Virus record (IMG/VR): IMGVR_UViG_3300033571_010871
Span: 1 to 39,931 of that record
Strand: one strand, 5' to 3'
Length of the DNA stretch: 39,931 nt
DNA from: a virus
Every line of letters begins with the position of its first letter. The first letter of the stretch is position 1. A model generated the notes under the pieces. It did no database searches and was not told the origin of the DNA. It worked only from the letters and a program-made list of their open reading frames with translations. The translations under genes were made by a program, and so were the position numbers. Shown here piece after piece: positions 1 through 5,832 of the stretch.

Positions 1-87
1 ATGATCCGCCTCTTGTCCATATTCCGCCGCACCCCGCAATCACGCGCGCCGCGTGTAGCCGTCGCATCGTTGGACGCCCGCCTTCGG
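1..87. repeat. Terminal direct repeat, left copy (circular overlap)
   Basis: Bases 1-87 are identical to 39845-39931. The repeat falls inside an open gene that starts at base 1 and at 39845. The simplest reading is an assembly overlap of a circular or circularly permuted molecule, as expected for headful packaging by a P22-type terminase, and not a physical end. Confidence 0.95.
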
Positions 88-192
88 GCGCGGGCAATGC
101 GGGTCTGCAACAGGGACGCGGAAAGCGTTGAACGATACGTGCGGCTGCATAGTGCGCTGGCACGACACCCAAAGGAATTCGCAGATGCTTGA
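1..192 (+). CDS. Small basic hypothetical protein (63 aa)
   Basis: I do not recognise this protein. It is strongly basic at its N-terminus (MIRLLSIFRR) and Arg/Ala-rich throughout, with no clear domain. In the circular map its ATG at 39845/1 overlaps the stop of the methyltransferase-like gene and has a GGGAGG site 7 bases upstream, so the start is well supported. It ends inside the start of the gapR-like gene (8-base overlap), which points to one co-translated early operon. A role in DNA binding is possible from the charge but is only inference. Confidence 0.6.
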   Translation: MIRLLSIFRRTPQSRAPRVAVASLDARLRARAMRVCNRDAESVERYVRLHSALARHPKEFADA

Positions 193-475
193 TGGTCGCA
201 TGAAAAACACCCCCGCCGATACCGCCGTTGCGGACAAGGCTCTGTCTGTGTCGGCAGAAGAATTGCGGCAATTCATCGAGCGGGCCGAAACCTTGGCAGC
301 CGAAAAGAGCGACATTGCCGGTCACGAAAAGGAACTGTTCGCAGAGGCCAAGGCGCGCGGATACGACACCAAGGCCATGCGCAAGATCATCGCCATACGC
401 AAGCGCAAGCCGGATGACGTGGCAGAGGAACAGGCTGTGATGGATCTATATCTGTCTGCGCTGGGGATGCGCTGA
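185..475 (+). CDS. GapR-like nucleoid-associated protein (DUF2312)
   Basis: 96 aa, the length usual for DUF2312. Residues about 18-96 match the family: an N-terminal helix with 'SAEELRQFIERAETL', then 'AEAKARGYD', 'MRKIIAIRK' and the C-terminal 'DLYLSALGM'. Cellular GapR (Caulobacter) binds overtwisted, AT-rich DNA ahead of forks and helps topoisomerases. The start at 185 has AAAGGA 9 bases upstream; a second ATG at 200 is possible. A phage copy next to replication genes may act on phage DNA topology or interfere with host GapR; that is inference. The family assignment is strong. Confidence 0.88.
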   Translation: MLDGRMKNTPADTAVADKALSVSAEELRQFIERAETLAAEKSDIAGHEKELFAEAKARGYDTKAMRKIIAIRKRKPDDVAEEQAVMDLYLSALGMR

Positions 476-477
476 TC

Positions 478-867
478 ATGAAGGCCCCCCGCGCATTGCC
501 CGCGCCAAGTGAGCACACCGAACAGGTGGCCTTTGTGCAGTGGTTTCGTCTGCAGTTCCCAGGGATTTTGGTGTTCTCGATCCCCAACGGTTCCTACCTT
601 GCGGGCGACATCGCAGCCCGCGCACGCCAGGTGGCACGGCTCAAGGCCGAGGGCATGGTAGCCGGGGTGCCTGACTTGGAGATACCCGAATGGGGCTGTT
701 ACGTGGAAATGAAGCGCCAGCGGGGCGGCAAGCTGTCGGCTGATCAGCAGCGGATACACGACGCCCTGCGGCGCGCTGGCAAGCGGGTGATCGTCGCCAA
801 GGGTTGGGAAGATGCTGCCGATCAGGTCCGCTCGTTCCGGCGGAAGCCTATGGAATTGTCGGCATGA
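478..867 (+). CDS. VRR-NUC domain nuclease
   Basis: 129 aa, one domain. The family pattern is visible: 'HTEQVAFVQWF' (helix with Glu), 'IPNGSY', 'GMVAGVPDLEIP' (catalytic Asp in PD), 'YVEMKRQRGGKLSADQQ' (ExK plus G-x-L-S-x-x-Q) and 'GKRVIVAKGW'. VRR-NUC proteins are PD-(D/E)XK nucleases; stand-alone phage forms cut branched DNA such as Holliday junctions in vitro. It follows the gapR-like gene by 2 bases and overlaps the next gene by 4 (ATGA). A likely role is resolving replication or packaging intermediates. Confidence 0.88.
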   Translation: MKAPRALPAPSEHTEQVAFVQWFRLQFPGILVFSIPNGSYLAGDIAARARQVARLKAEGMVAGVPDLEIPEWGCYVEMKRQRGGKLSADQQRIHDALRRAGKRVIVAKGWEDAADQVRSFRRKPMELSA

Positions 868-1148
868 CCCTGACCCCCGCCGATATTGCCGCCGCACAGG
901 CAATCCGATTCCCCGACGCCGGTATCCGTAAAATCGTCCGCGCCGTGTCAGAAGCAAGCGGCGTGGATATTGATAAAATCCTCAGCCCAAGCCGCAGGGC
1001 CGCAATCGTTATGGCCCGTGATCTGGTCTGCTACATCGCACACCGCGAAGGCTATTCGGTATCGACAATCGGTCGGTGCATTGGCGGGCGGGATCAATCA
1101 ACGGTTTTAACCGCCATTGCGCGCGAACAAGCGAGGCGCGGGGAATGA
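864..1148 (+). CDS. DnaA domain IV-like DNA-binding protein
   Basis: 94 aa. Residues about 38-90 resemble the C-terminal box-binding domain of DnaA: 'SPSRRAAIVMARDLVCYIAH' (basic loop and recognition scaffold) then 'IGRCIGGRDQSTVLTAI', close to the DnaA signature GGRDHSTV. There is no AAA+ part. Such short proteins occur in alphaproteobacterial phages. The ATG at 864 overlaps the VRR-NUC stop; longer upstream starts are inside that gene and unlikely. It may bind DnaA-box-like sites on host or phage DNA, or compete with host DnaA. The target is not visible. Confidence 0.8.
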   Translation: MTLTPADIAAAQAIRFPDAGIRKIVRAVSEASGVDIDKILSPSRRAAIVMARDLVCYIAHREGYSVSTIGRCIGGRDQSTVLTAIAREQARRGE

Positions 1149-1417
1149 CCCAAGACATGGACGCCGTTTTGAATGAAGTTTTTGCCAATGCGGGTTATTC
1201 GCCAAGGACTCGAAAGGAATATACTTACCCAAAAGCAAAAGAACTTGTCATTAATAGCCATGCTTGGCGTGAAGCGGTCGCCACTAAGCTTTTAGACGGA
1301 TACGGCGTTTATGAAATCGCAATTTGGCTTCAATGCGATTCTTCACATGTGCGGCGCGAAGTTGCCAGGCTGAGGAAAGACGGGTGGCTTCACAAGTGGT
1401 GGGGGCGCGGCGAATGA
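1145..1417 (+). CDS. Hypothetical protein with probable helix-turn-helix
   Basis: 90 aa. Residues about 46-80 ('LLDGYGVYEIAIWLQCDSS' followed by 'VRREVARLRKDG') read as a helix-turn-helix of the kind used by small phage DNA-binding proteins. No named family is recognised. ATGA overlaps at both ends tie it to the DnaA-like and initiator genes. By eye the sequence (1150-1350) is less GC-rich than its neighbours, which may mean recent acquisition. A role as replication accessory or regulator is inferred from position only. Confidence 0.7.
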   Translation: MTQDMDAVLNEVFANAGYSPRTRKEYTYPKAKELVINSHAWREAVATKLLDGYGVYEIAIWLQCDSSHVRREVARLRKDGWLHKWWGRGE

Positions 1418-2220
1418 GTGGAACAGTCAATATATCGCGCGCGATCTTCGATCATGAATTTTTCGCAAGCGAACCGATGACCGAGCGCGAGGCCTGGATA
1501 TGGCTGATTATGGAAGCGTCTTGGAGGCCTAGAAAGAAGCGGGCCGGTGACGTGATCGTTGACTTGGAGCGCGGGCAACTCGCGGCATCTGTGCGCTTCA
1601 TGGCGGCAGCTTGGAAATGGACGCCCGCCCGCGTGCAGAGGTTCATAAAGCGGCTTTCGGACCTGTCGATGATTGTGCCGAAAACCGATACAGGTGTGAC
1701 CGTCATAACCATCTGTAAATACAACGAATATCAGCCGCCGCCGAAAGCTGCCGATACAGGTCCGATACAGGACCGATACAGGTCCGATACAAACGAGAAA
1801 AAGGATGCAAGAAGGGAAGAAGGTAAAGAGGTATCTCCTGTCGGAGATACCCCCCCGCCCATCGACGAAATCGCGGCTTGCGTCTCGGCCTACAACGCCA
1901 CGGCAGATCGCGCCGGATGGCCGAAGGTGCAAACGGTAAGCAGGGCGCGGCGAGCGGCTCTAAGTCAAAGGCTTCGGGAGTGCGGTGGCGCTACGGGCTG
2001 GGAAGTTGCCCTAGCGAAGGCCGAAGCATCCGACTTTCTCAATGGCCGGACGGCAAAGCCCTTCACGGCAAGCTTTGACTTTCTGACCCAAGCAAAGTCA
2101 TTCACGAAACTCATGGAAGGCAACTATGACAACCGCATTGGCAATTCGAGCACCTCAAGACGAAGTGGAATGGTTGACGCATTCGCTGCCGTCGCTGCGC
2201 AGCGATCCGGCCATTCGTGA
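1414..2220 (+). CDS. Replisome organiser / O-like replication initiator
   Basis: 268 aa. The N-terminal part (about 5-110) looks like the winged-helix domain of phage replication-organiser proteins: 'ISRAIFDHEFF', 'EAWIWLIMEASW', 'LERGQLAASVRFMAAAW', 'VQRFIKRLSDLSMI', 'ITICKYNEYQ'. A low-complexity, charged linker follows (about 110-150), then a helical C-terminal part (about 150-225). The linker DNA holds four 11-bp iterons, a purine tract and a palindrome (see 1751-1851), as lambda O carries its own origin. The start at 1414 overlaps the previous stop. It overlaps the next gene by 95 bases. It probably binds the iterons and recruits the helicase loader; iteron binding is inference from the lambda layout. 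Confidence 0.8.
   Translation: MSGTVNISRAIFDHEFFASEPMTEREAWIWLIMEASWRPRKKRAGDVIVDLERGQLAASVRFMAAAWKWTPARVQRFIKRLSDLSMIVPKTDTGVTVITICKYNEYQPPPKAADTGPIQDRYRSDTNEKKDARREEGKEVSPVGDTPPPIDEIAACVSAYNATADRAGWPKVQTVSRARRAALSQRLRECGGATGWEVALAKAEASDFLNGRTAKPFTASFDFLTQAKSFTKLMEGNYDNRIGNSSTSRRSGMVDAFAAVAAQRSGHS
1751..1794 (+). repeat. Four 11-bp iterons (CCGATACAGGW) of a putative origin
   Basis: Units at 1751-1761, 1762-1772, 1773-1783 and 1784-1794 all begin CCGATACA in exact 11-bp register; the first three are CCGATACAGG plus T or A and the last diverges at its end. A fifth single copy lies at 1685-1695. The 11-bp period shifts the reading frame each time, so a protein repeat does not explain it. The period is close to one DNA turn, suiting protein binding on one face. 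Confidence 0.85.
1791..1851 (+). other. Purine-rich tract and 9-bp palindrome completing the putative replication origin
   Basis: After the iterons, 1791-1830 is almost all purine on the + strand. It is followed by a perfect inverted repeat, arms GGTATCTCC (1830-1838) and GGAGATACC (1843-1851) with loop TGTC. Iterons, an A-rich tract and then a palindrome, all within the initiator gene, is the layout of lambdoid origins. No experiment is implied. Confidence 0.7.
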
Positions 2221-2653
2221 AAGGGCCGCTCGAGTTGTTTCCCATCTGTCAGCGCCAGCGCAACAGGCTTGGACTATGGCGAGAATAGCGGCGCTTCTCA
2301 GCCCCTATTATGAGAAAGACCTGCCGCAAGCGGTTCGGGTTATGGAAGCCCAGGATTGGGCCGAGGCGCTTTCCGGGTATCCTCAATGGGCGATTGAAGG
2401 CGCTGTCCGATGGTGGAAGTCAGCCGAAAACCCAGATCGCCGCAAGCGCCCTTTCGAAGGTGATATTGTCGAAAGGTGCGATTTGGAAATGGGGGGCATC
2501 AAGGCCGCAAGCCTCTATCTCTCTTTGCCCCCGGTAACTAAAACCCAAGAGCCGCCGCGCGTTCTGCCCAGCCCTGAAAGGCGCGCGGAATTGGTCGCCG
2601 AAACGCAACGCATCATGAAGAATTTGACCGAAAGGATGACCGGTGGAAATTGA
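2126..2653 (+). CDS. Putative replication protein, possible helicase loader (P-like)
   Basis: 175 aa, not matched to a named family by eye. It is largely helical, with 'WAEALSGYPQWAIEGAVRWW' and 'RRKRPFEGDIVERCDLEM' in the middle; this pattern occurs in phage proteins that follow O-like genes. The ATG at 2126 lies 95 bases inside the initiator gene but has GGAAGG 5 bases upstream, so the long overlap looks real. With no helicase gene in the window, a loader of host DnaB is the obvious need at this position; the function is inferred from context. Confidence 0.65.
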   Translation: MTTALAIRAPQDEVEWLTHSLPSLRSDPAIRERAARVVSHLSAPAQQAWTMARIAALLSPYYEKDLPQAVRVMEAQDWAEALSGYPQWAIEGAVRWWKSAENPDRRKRPFEGDIVERCDLEMGGIKAASLYLSLPPVTKTQEPPRVLPSPERRAELVAETQRIMKNLTERMTGGN

Positions 2654-3167
2654 AGCTATCCCAACTGAGTATTCAGGCGTGACCTTTCGCTCCCGGCTCG
2701 AAGCAAAATGGGCGCAATTCTTTGACATGATCGGTGTCGAGTGGGAATACGAGCCTAAGCAGGTAAAGGGCTGGATACCTGACTTTCTGATCGCAGGGCA
2801 ATGGTTGGCCGAAGTTAAGCCGACCCCAATCACTGGCACCGGTGCGGCGCATCATGAGCCGTTTTCAAAGGCAATCCGAAACTTTGACACGCTCCTGCTT
2901 GGTGAAGGTCCAGGCGATGCGCTTGGCTTGGTTGTTCGGCGGCAAAGCGATGACAGTGTATTCGTCCGCTACCTCGTCGCGGATTTAGAGGATGGGCCTG
3001 CAAGATTGCATGTTTTCCCGTTCCTGCCGCGCGGCTTTCGGTCGGACCTTGCGATATTCTGGCGGGGGCTGGGAAATCAACCGGCGGCATGGCAACCGCC
3101 GCCTGCCCAATCTGTCGTTCTCGCATTTTGCGAGGCAGCCTTTGGTACTGATTGGAGGGCAGCATGA
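2643..3167 (+). CDS. PD-(D/E)XK-like endonuclease
   Basis: 174 aa. The first 70 residues carry a nuclease-like layout: 'TFRSRLEAKWAQFFD' (helix with Glu), 'WEYEPKQ', 'GWIPDFLI' (Asp) and 'WLAEVKP' (ExK). This combination is common in small phage proteins related to restriction-endonuclease-fold nucleases. The remainder is unassigned. The start is GTG at 2643, overlapping the previous stop by 11 bases, and the gene ends in an ATGA overlap with the next. A role in processing DNA during replication is likely; the substrate is unknown. Confidence 0.7.
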   Translation: MEIEAIPTEYSGVTFRSRLEAKWAQFFDMIGVEWEYEPKQVKGWIPDFLIAGQWLAEVKPTPITGTGAAHHEPFSKAIRNFDTLLLGEGPGDALGLVVRRQSDDSVFVRYLVADLEDGPARLHVFPFLPRGFRSDLAIFWRGLGNQPAAWQPPPAQSVVLAFCEAAFGTDWRAA

Positions 3168-3724
3168 CCATTCAAACCCGCACCATCGCCAATAAGCCCG
3201 ACCATGAAGCCGGACACATCAACCGCGTCACATTGCGCGCAGAACCATGGGACACACCACCGGAAGCCAAAAAGGATCACCCGCGCCCAACTGCCGGAAA
3301 GCTTGAAGCCGTATCCCTTCGCGCGCCCCAGGTCGCAAGGGTGCGCGCCCCATGCCCAGACAGGTTCGCATATTGGGATCAGGACTTGATTGCCGAACAA
3401 TGGCTGGCCCTGTGCCGACGTGAAGGACATCGGCCAATGCTGCCGCCCAGTTCGGCATTGCAAAGCGAAGCCGCAAGGCGCGGCGCGGAAACCCGAAAGC
3501 CGGGAACATCGCAGATCATGATTGATCTCCTGGAACGCTTGCGCCACGGCGATATCCGGCGCAGCGAGCTTCTAAGAAGCAGAGTTTCAGGAAACGCAAC
3601 GCTTCAGCGAAAGCGCGCCTTCGAATTCGGATGGATCAAGGGCGGCTCGCACCCGGATTCGCTGATCACGATCACGACAGAGGGATATGCGGCGCTGCAG
3701 GCAATGAGGCGGGGCCAGGCATGA
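3164..3724 (+). CDS. Hypothetical protein (186 aa)
   Basis: Not recognised. The first 60 residues are Pro/Arg-rich and probably disordered. The middle has 'EQWLALCRREGHRP', and the C-terminal part (about 105-180) is predicted helical with 'IMIDLLERLRHGDIRRSELL' and 'ITTEGYAALQAM', resembling a small winged-helix or HTH unit. The ATG at 3164 overlaps the previous stop and has GGAGGG 5 bases upstream, which decides this start over the in-frame TTG at 3152. Confidence 0.7.
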   Translation: MTIQTRTIANKPDHEAGHINRVTLRAEPWDTPPEAKKDHPRPTAGKLEAVSLRAPQVARVRAPCPDRFAYWDQDLIAEQWLALCRREGHRPMLPPSSALQSEAARRGAETRKPGTSQIMIDLLERLRHGDIRRSELLRSRVSGNATLQRKRAFEFGWIKGGSHPDSLITITTEGYAALQAMRRGQA

Positions 3725-3780
3725 TCGAAACAGCGCGCCAGAGGCACCCTACAGCGGCAAGTCGCAATCAGGATAGATAA
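3721..3780 (+). CDS. Possible 19-residue ORF or remnant
   Basis: An ATG at 3721 overlaps the previous stop (ATGA), like the other genes of this operon, but the frame closes after 19 codons, just before the AT-rich HNH-like gene. It may be a tiny coupled peptide or the stump of a gene displaced by that gene. Confidence 0.25.
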   Translation: MIETARQRHPTAASRNQDR

Positions 3781-3784
3781 ATAA

Positions 3785-4204
3785 ATGTTGGTGTACCGGA
3801 AAAACTTCACAGCGGAAGACTATTCATATAGGCGAATGGGGCGCGTTGGCGACCCTTGTGTTTATTGCGGACAATGTTCAAACTCTCTGGACCATATCCC
3901 ACCGCTTAGCGCTTACTCTAGGATGGATATGCAAGACAAAGACCATTGCAATCCTGTTACAGTTCCAGCTTGCGTGGAATGCAACTCTATTCTTAACGCG
4001 CATCCGGCGCTTACTATTACGGAACGCCGCAGTATTGTGAAAAATAAGCTTCGCAAGAAGTATCGGAAGTTTCTCAAAATGCCGCGATGGGATGAAAGTG
4101 AGCTGTCGGAAATGGACGAGCGCATGGCAGATGACATCAGGAGGGCTTCATACTTCGCAGAGCACATAAAGCAAAGGCTAGGTTTCTACAGGGGAAGAAA
4201 GTGA
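3785..4204 (+). CDS. HNH-like zinc-binding protein
   Basis: 139 aa. Two Cys pairs ('CVYCGQ' at about 26-29 and 'CVEC' at about 62-65) flank 'LDHIPP', the usual arrangement of HNH endonucleases with a structural zinc (D-H as part of the catalytic ββα motif). The C-terminal 60 residues are basic then acidic helices, perhaps for DNA binding. By eye the gene is clearly more AT-rich than its neighbours, has no ATGA overlap and a weak AGGA site, all consistent with a recently acquired mobile gene. It is the last rightward gene before the convergent region. Confidence 0.7.
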   Translation: MLVYRKNFTAEDYSYRRMGRVGDPCVYCGQCSNSLDHIPPLSAYSRMDMQDKDHCNPVTVPACVECNSILNAHPALTITERRSIVKNKLRKKYRKFLKMPRWDESELSEMDERMADDIRRASYFAEHIKQRLGFYRGRK

Positions 4205-4445
4205 AAACGAGAGAAGGGCATCAGGCGGCCATCCTACGAAGTTCTGCGGGGCATTTCATTGGAGGGACAGGGTATGAAGCGCAAGCGTAAGGTCGGGCAG
4301 GGCGGGCCACTGCAGGGTTTAGCCCCACTCCCCGGCAACGTATCTCAAGCCGCTGACTGGACGCTTGACTGCGGATTCCCCCTATGGCATCACCTAACAT
4401 GCAGGGGTGATCGCAGCAACCGCCAGCCAACGGCGGGTTTGAACG

Positions 4446-4475
4446 TGCAGCAGAGTGTTGACGCACTCTGCTGCA
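4446..4475. other. 12-bp perfect stem-loop
   Basis: Arms TGCAGCAGAGTG (4446-4457) and CACTCTGCTGCA (4464-4475), loop TTGACG. The right arm shares six bases with the hairpin at 4470-4490, so the two structures exclude each other. No U-tract follows, so a simple terminator is unlikely. Confidence 0.75.
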
Positions 4476-4490
4476 TAATTCCAATGCAGC
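4470..4490. repeat. Duplicated 21-bp hairpin element, copy 1
   Basis: Arms GCTGCAT and ATGCAGC (7-bp stem) around the loop AATTCCA. The identical 21 bases recur at 4598-4618. The exact identity of arms and loop in noncoding sequence suggests a protein or RNA target. Confidence 0.8.
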
Positions 4491-4509
4491 ATCGGAATAT
4501 CCCCGGCGA

Positions 4510-4528
4510 TGTATCACGTCATGATACA
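4510..4528. promoter_or_regulatory. Operator-like palindrome
   Basis: Arms TGTATCA (4510-4516) and TGATACA (4522-4528) with the spacer CGTCA. It has the size and symmetry of a dimeric repressor site, but no promoter is obvious beside it. Confidence 0.4.
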
Positions 4529-4597
4529 GGTCTGCGGCATTTGTCGGATGCGCTGGAACGGCTGGCGGGTGTGAGGGGTTGATTGTTACGGCGATAT

Positions 4598-4618
4598 GCT
4601 GCATAATTCCAATGCAGC
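4598..4618. repeat. Duplicated 21-bp hairpin element, copy 2
   Basis: Identical to 4470-4490: arms GCTGCAT and ATGCAGC, loop AATTCCA. The spacing between the copies is 128 bases. This copy lacks the adjoining 12-bp stem-loop. Confidence 0.8.
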
Positions 4619-4652
4619 CGCCGGAGTTGAGCGTAACAGCCCCCCGCACCGT

Positions 4653-4674
4653 GCGGCTGCTTCGAGCCGCTTTC
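4653..4674 (+). terminator. Weak rho-independent terminator candidate
   Basis: Stem GCGGCT (4653-4658) with AGCCGC (4665-4670), loop GCTTCG, followed by TTTCT. It is correctly placed to end transcripts from the early rightward genes. The stem is short and the T-run brief. A palindrome, CCGCAC-C-GTGCGG (4644-4656), overlaps its left arm. Confidence 0.4.
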
Positions 4675-4740
4675 TGCCATGCCGCGAATACCTGCTGGCC
4701 TTATCCGGCGGGGAAAGCTGGCCAGCATCGCGTCATGGCA

Positions 4741-4797
4741 GAGCGCGGCGTCTTCAGGGCATTGCCCGCGAGGTCGCCTGTGCGGCCCGCCGCGCTC
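4741..4797. other. Long stem with internal hairpin at the end of the leftward operon
   Basis: Arms GAGCGCGGCG (4741-4750) and CGCCGCGCTC (4788-4797) enclose 37 bases that contain a GGGC-ATT-GCCC hairpin. It begins at the stop codon of the 48-aa leftward gene, so a 3' stabilising or terminating structure is likely. It does not have tRNA features. Confidence 0.5.
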
Positions 4798-4942
4798 AAT
4801 CGCCCCGCCAGCGCGCCACCAGAAGCGCCACGAACCGCTTGATCCGGTCGTGCAAAGGCTTCGGTGCCCATATCTCAAGCCGGACAAGGCCAGCGTCCCG
4901 CTTACGCTGGCGTTCGGCTGCTTTCCATTCAGCAGGCTTCAT
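4796..4942 (-). CDS. Small basic protein, possibly ribbon-helix-helix (48 aa)
   Basis: 48 aa, Arg/Lys-rich. The pattern 'ERQRKRDAGLVRLEIWAP' followed by 'HDRIKRFVALL' (a short β-strand then a helix) resembles small phage ribbon-helix-helix DNA-binding proteins. Its ATG (4942-4940) overlaps the stop of the upstream XRE-type gene by 4 bases. It is the last gene of the leftward operon. The family assignment is tentative; the coding call rests on composition and coupling. Confidence 0.65.
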   Translation of the reverse strand: MKPAEWKAAERQRKRDAGLVRLEIWAPKPLHDRIKRFVALLVARWRGD

Positions 4943-5160
4943 CTGTTATTCCTTTCATCCGGCCATTCCGGGGGCCGATACCCATTCAAAAGCCATTCCA
5001 TCACCCTGGCCGCAACGGGGTTCACCCCACGGCCAGAAGAACGGTGGTCAGGCATTTCCCATTTGCGAATCGTGTCAGGGGCAGTATTCAGGATATGCCC
5101 CAACTGTGAAACAGACAGGCCGAGTCGGTGACGGCCTGCCTTGAATTGCTCGGGTGTCAG
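4939..5160 (-). CDS. XRE-type helix-turn-helix regulator, probable CTG start
   Basis: 73 aa if it starts at CTG 5160. The domain is clear: 'TPEQFKAGRHRLGLSVSQLG' (helices 1-2), 'APDTIRKWE' (recognition helix), and a C-terminal 'VMEWLLNGYRPPEW' typical of small alphaproteobacterial phage regulators. The CTG overlaps the upstream TGA (CTGA), mimicking the ATGA overlaps of this phage, and AAAGGA lies 7 bases upstream. An ATG at 5196 would need a 40-base overlap and adds an unlike sequence. It is a candidate repressor for the palindrome in the operon promoter (6397-6410). Confidence 0.8.
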   Translation of the reverse strand: MTPEQFKAGRHRLGLSVSQLGHILNTAPDTIRKWEMPDHRSSGRGVNPVAARVMEWLLNGYRPPEWPDERNNR

Positions 5161-5741
5161 TCTGCATTCCTTTCTTTGATCGTGGCAGCGTTGCACTTGG
5201 CAACATCTGCGGTTACATTCCGGGTCACGTCTACCGCTTCGACAATTTCAGGCACGGGCATGGAGCGAGAGTCCAGATCGGCCCGGCTGTCATGTGCCAT
5301 CTTATGGCGCGCCACTTGGACAGGTTCCCCGTTGTCGTCGTAATCGCGTACAAATTTCCATTCATTGAGCGCGCGCAGAACCATGTGCGCCCGTTTGGAT
5401 TTGTAGAACGACACTGCGCACCGGGCAGCCCGCGCCCAATCCGGTGCAGCGATGGTCATTTTGTGGCAAAGTGATACCGAGATCACGGTGCCATCGGCAA
5501 AAAGAAAGTCTGCCCGCCGCGATGCATTGAAAGCCCCGCCGCGCCCGCCGCGCTCCGATTGCGTATATTTGTACCATTCCCCGGCGCTTTCTGCCTTCGG
5601 TGCGCGCGCCTTCGGTGCCAGGTGTTGCGCCAGCATGGCGGCAATCGCCTGCCAGTCGGCAAGATCGGGCGATGCGCAAGCGGCGCTGTAGGCAGCGAGG
5701 GCGGATGCTTTGGTGGTCGGGGATGTGAAATCAAGCGGCAT
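5157..5741 (-). CDS. Hypothetical protein (194 aa)
   Basis: Not recognised. The N-terminal third is helical; the middle has a conserved-looking block, 'GEWYKYTQSERGGRGGAFNA' then 'RRADFLFADGTVISVSL', suggesting a small α/β domain; the C-terminus is polar ('KMAHDSRADLDSRS'). The start at 5741 (MPLDF) is chosen because AAAGGA lies 8 bases upstream; a longer form from 5771 has no such site. It is second to last in the leftward operon and is followed by the XRE-type gene through a 4-base overlap. Confidence 0.7.
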   Translation of the reverse strand: MPLDFTSPTTKASALAAYSAACASPDLADWQAIAAMLAQHLAPKARAPKAESAGEWYKYTQSERGGRGGAFNASRRADFLFADGTVISVSLCHKMTIAAPDWARAARCAVSFYKSKRAHMVLRALNEWKFVRDYDDNGEPVQVARHKMAHDSRADLDSRSMPVPEIVEAVDVTRNVTADVAKCNAATIKERNAD

Positions 5742-5793
5742 GGTCTGTATCCTTTGTCTGGCGCGCTTCATTGCGCTGGGTCATGCTTGGTGA

Positions 5794-5811
5794 TCCGGCC
5801 CGAAGGCCGGA
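5794..5811 (-). other. Intergenic hairpin with cUUCGg tetraloop
   Basis: On the leftward transcript the arms TCCGGCC and GGCCGGA flank TTCG, the very stable cUUCGg loop. It sits 21 bases after the stop of the gene 5833-6048 and before a repeated leader. No T-run follows, so 3'-end protection or processing fits better than termination. Confidence 0.6.
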
Positions 5812-5832
5812 CTGCGATGTGTCAGGCGGTTA

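Larger units (their letters stand above)
4205..4795. other. Gene-free convergent region rich in inverted repeats
   Basis: This 591-base stretch lies between the end of the rightward early genes and the end of the short leftward operon. ORFs here have poor composition and none is convincing; the best is a + frame from ATG 4274 with a GGAGGG site. It holds nested hairpins: 4389-4411, 4418-4440, 4446-4475, 4470-4490, 4510-4528, 4598-4618, 4644-4656, 4653-4670 and 4741-4797. Termination of both transcripts, a structured RNA or a replication element are all possible. Confidence 0.6.

Noticed and set aside
1-87. Biological direct terminal repeats as in T7-like phages
   Set aside because: At 87 bases and lying in a gene, with P22-type terminase genes present, an assembly overlap is simpler; nothing in the sequence marks it as a physical end.
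4741-4797. Cloverleaf-like structure as a tRNA
   Set aside because: The outer stem is 10 bp and the interior lacks T-loop, D-loop and anticodon features.
4221-4887. Overlapping leftward ORFs (142 and 122 codons) and rightward ORFs in the convergent region
   Set aside because: Poor amino-acid composition, overlap with repeated hairpins, and no domain pattern. The real gene here is the 48-aa frame at 4796-4942.
5742-5793. Tiny leader peptides beginning MTQRNEAR in two leaders
   Set aside because: The similarity is explained by the repeated leader DNA; the frames are 13-17 codons, have no ribosome site of their own and end differently.
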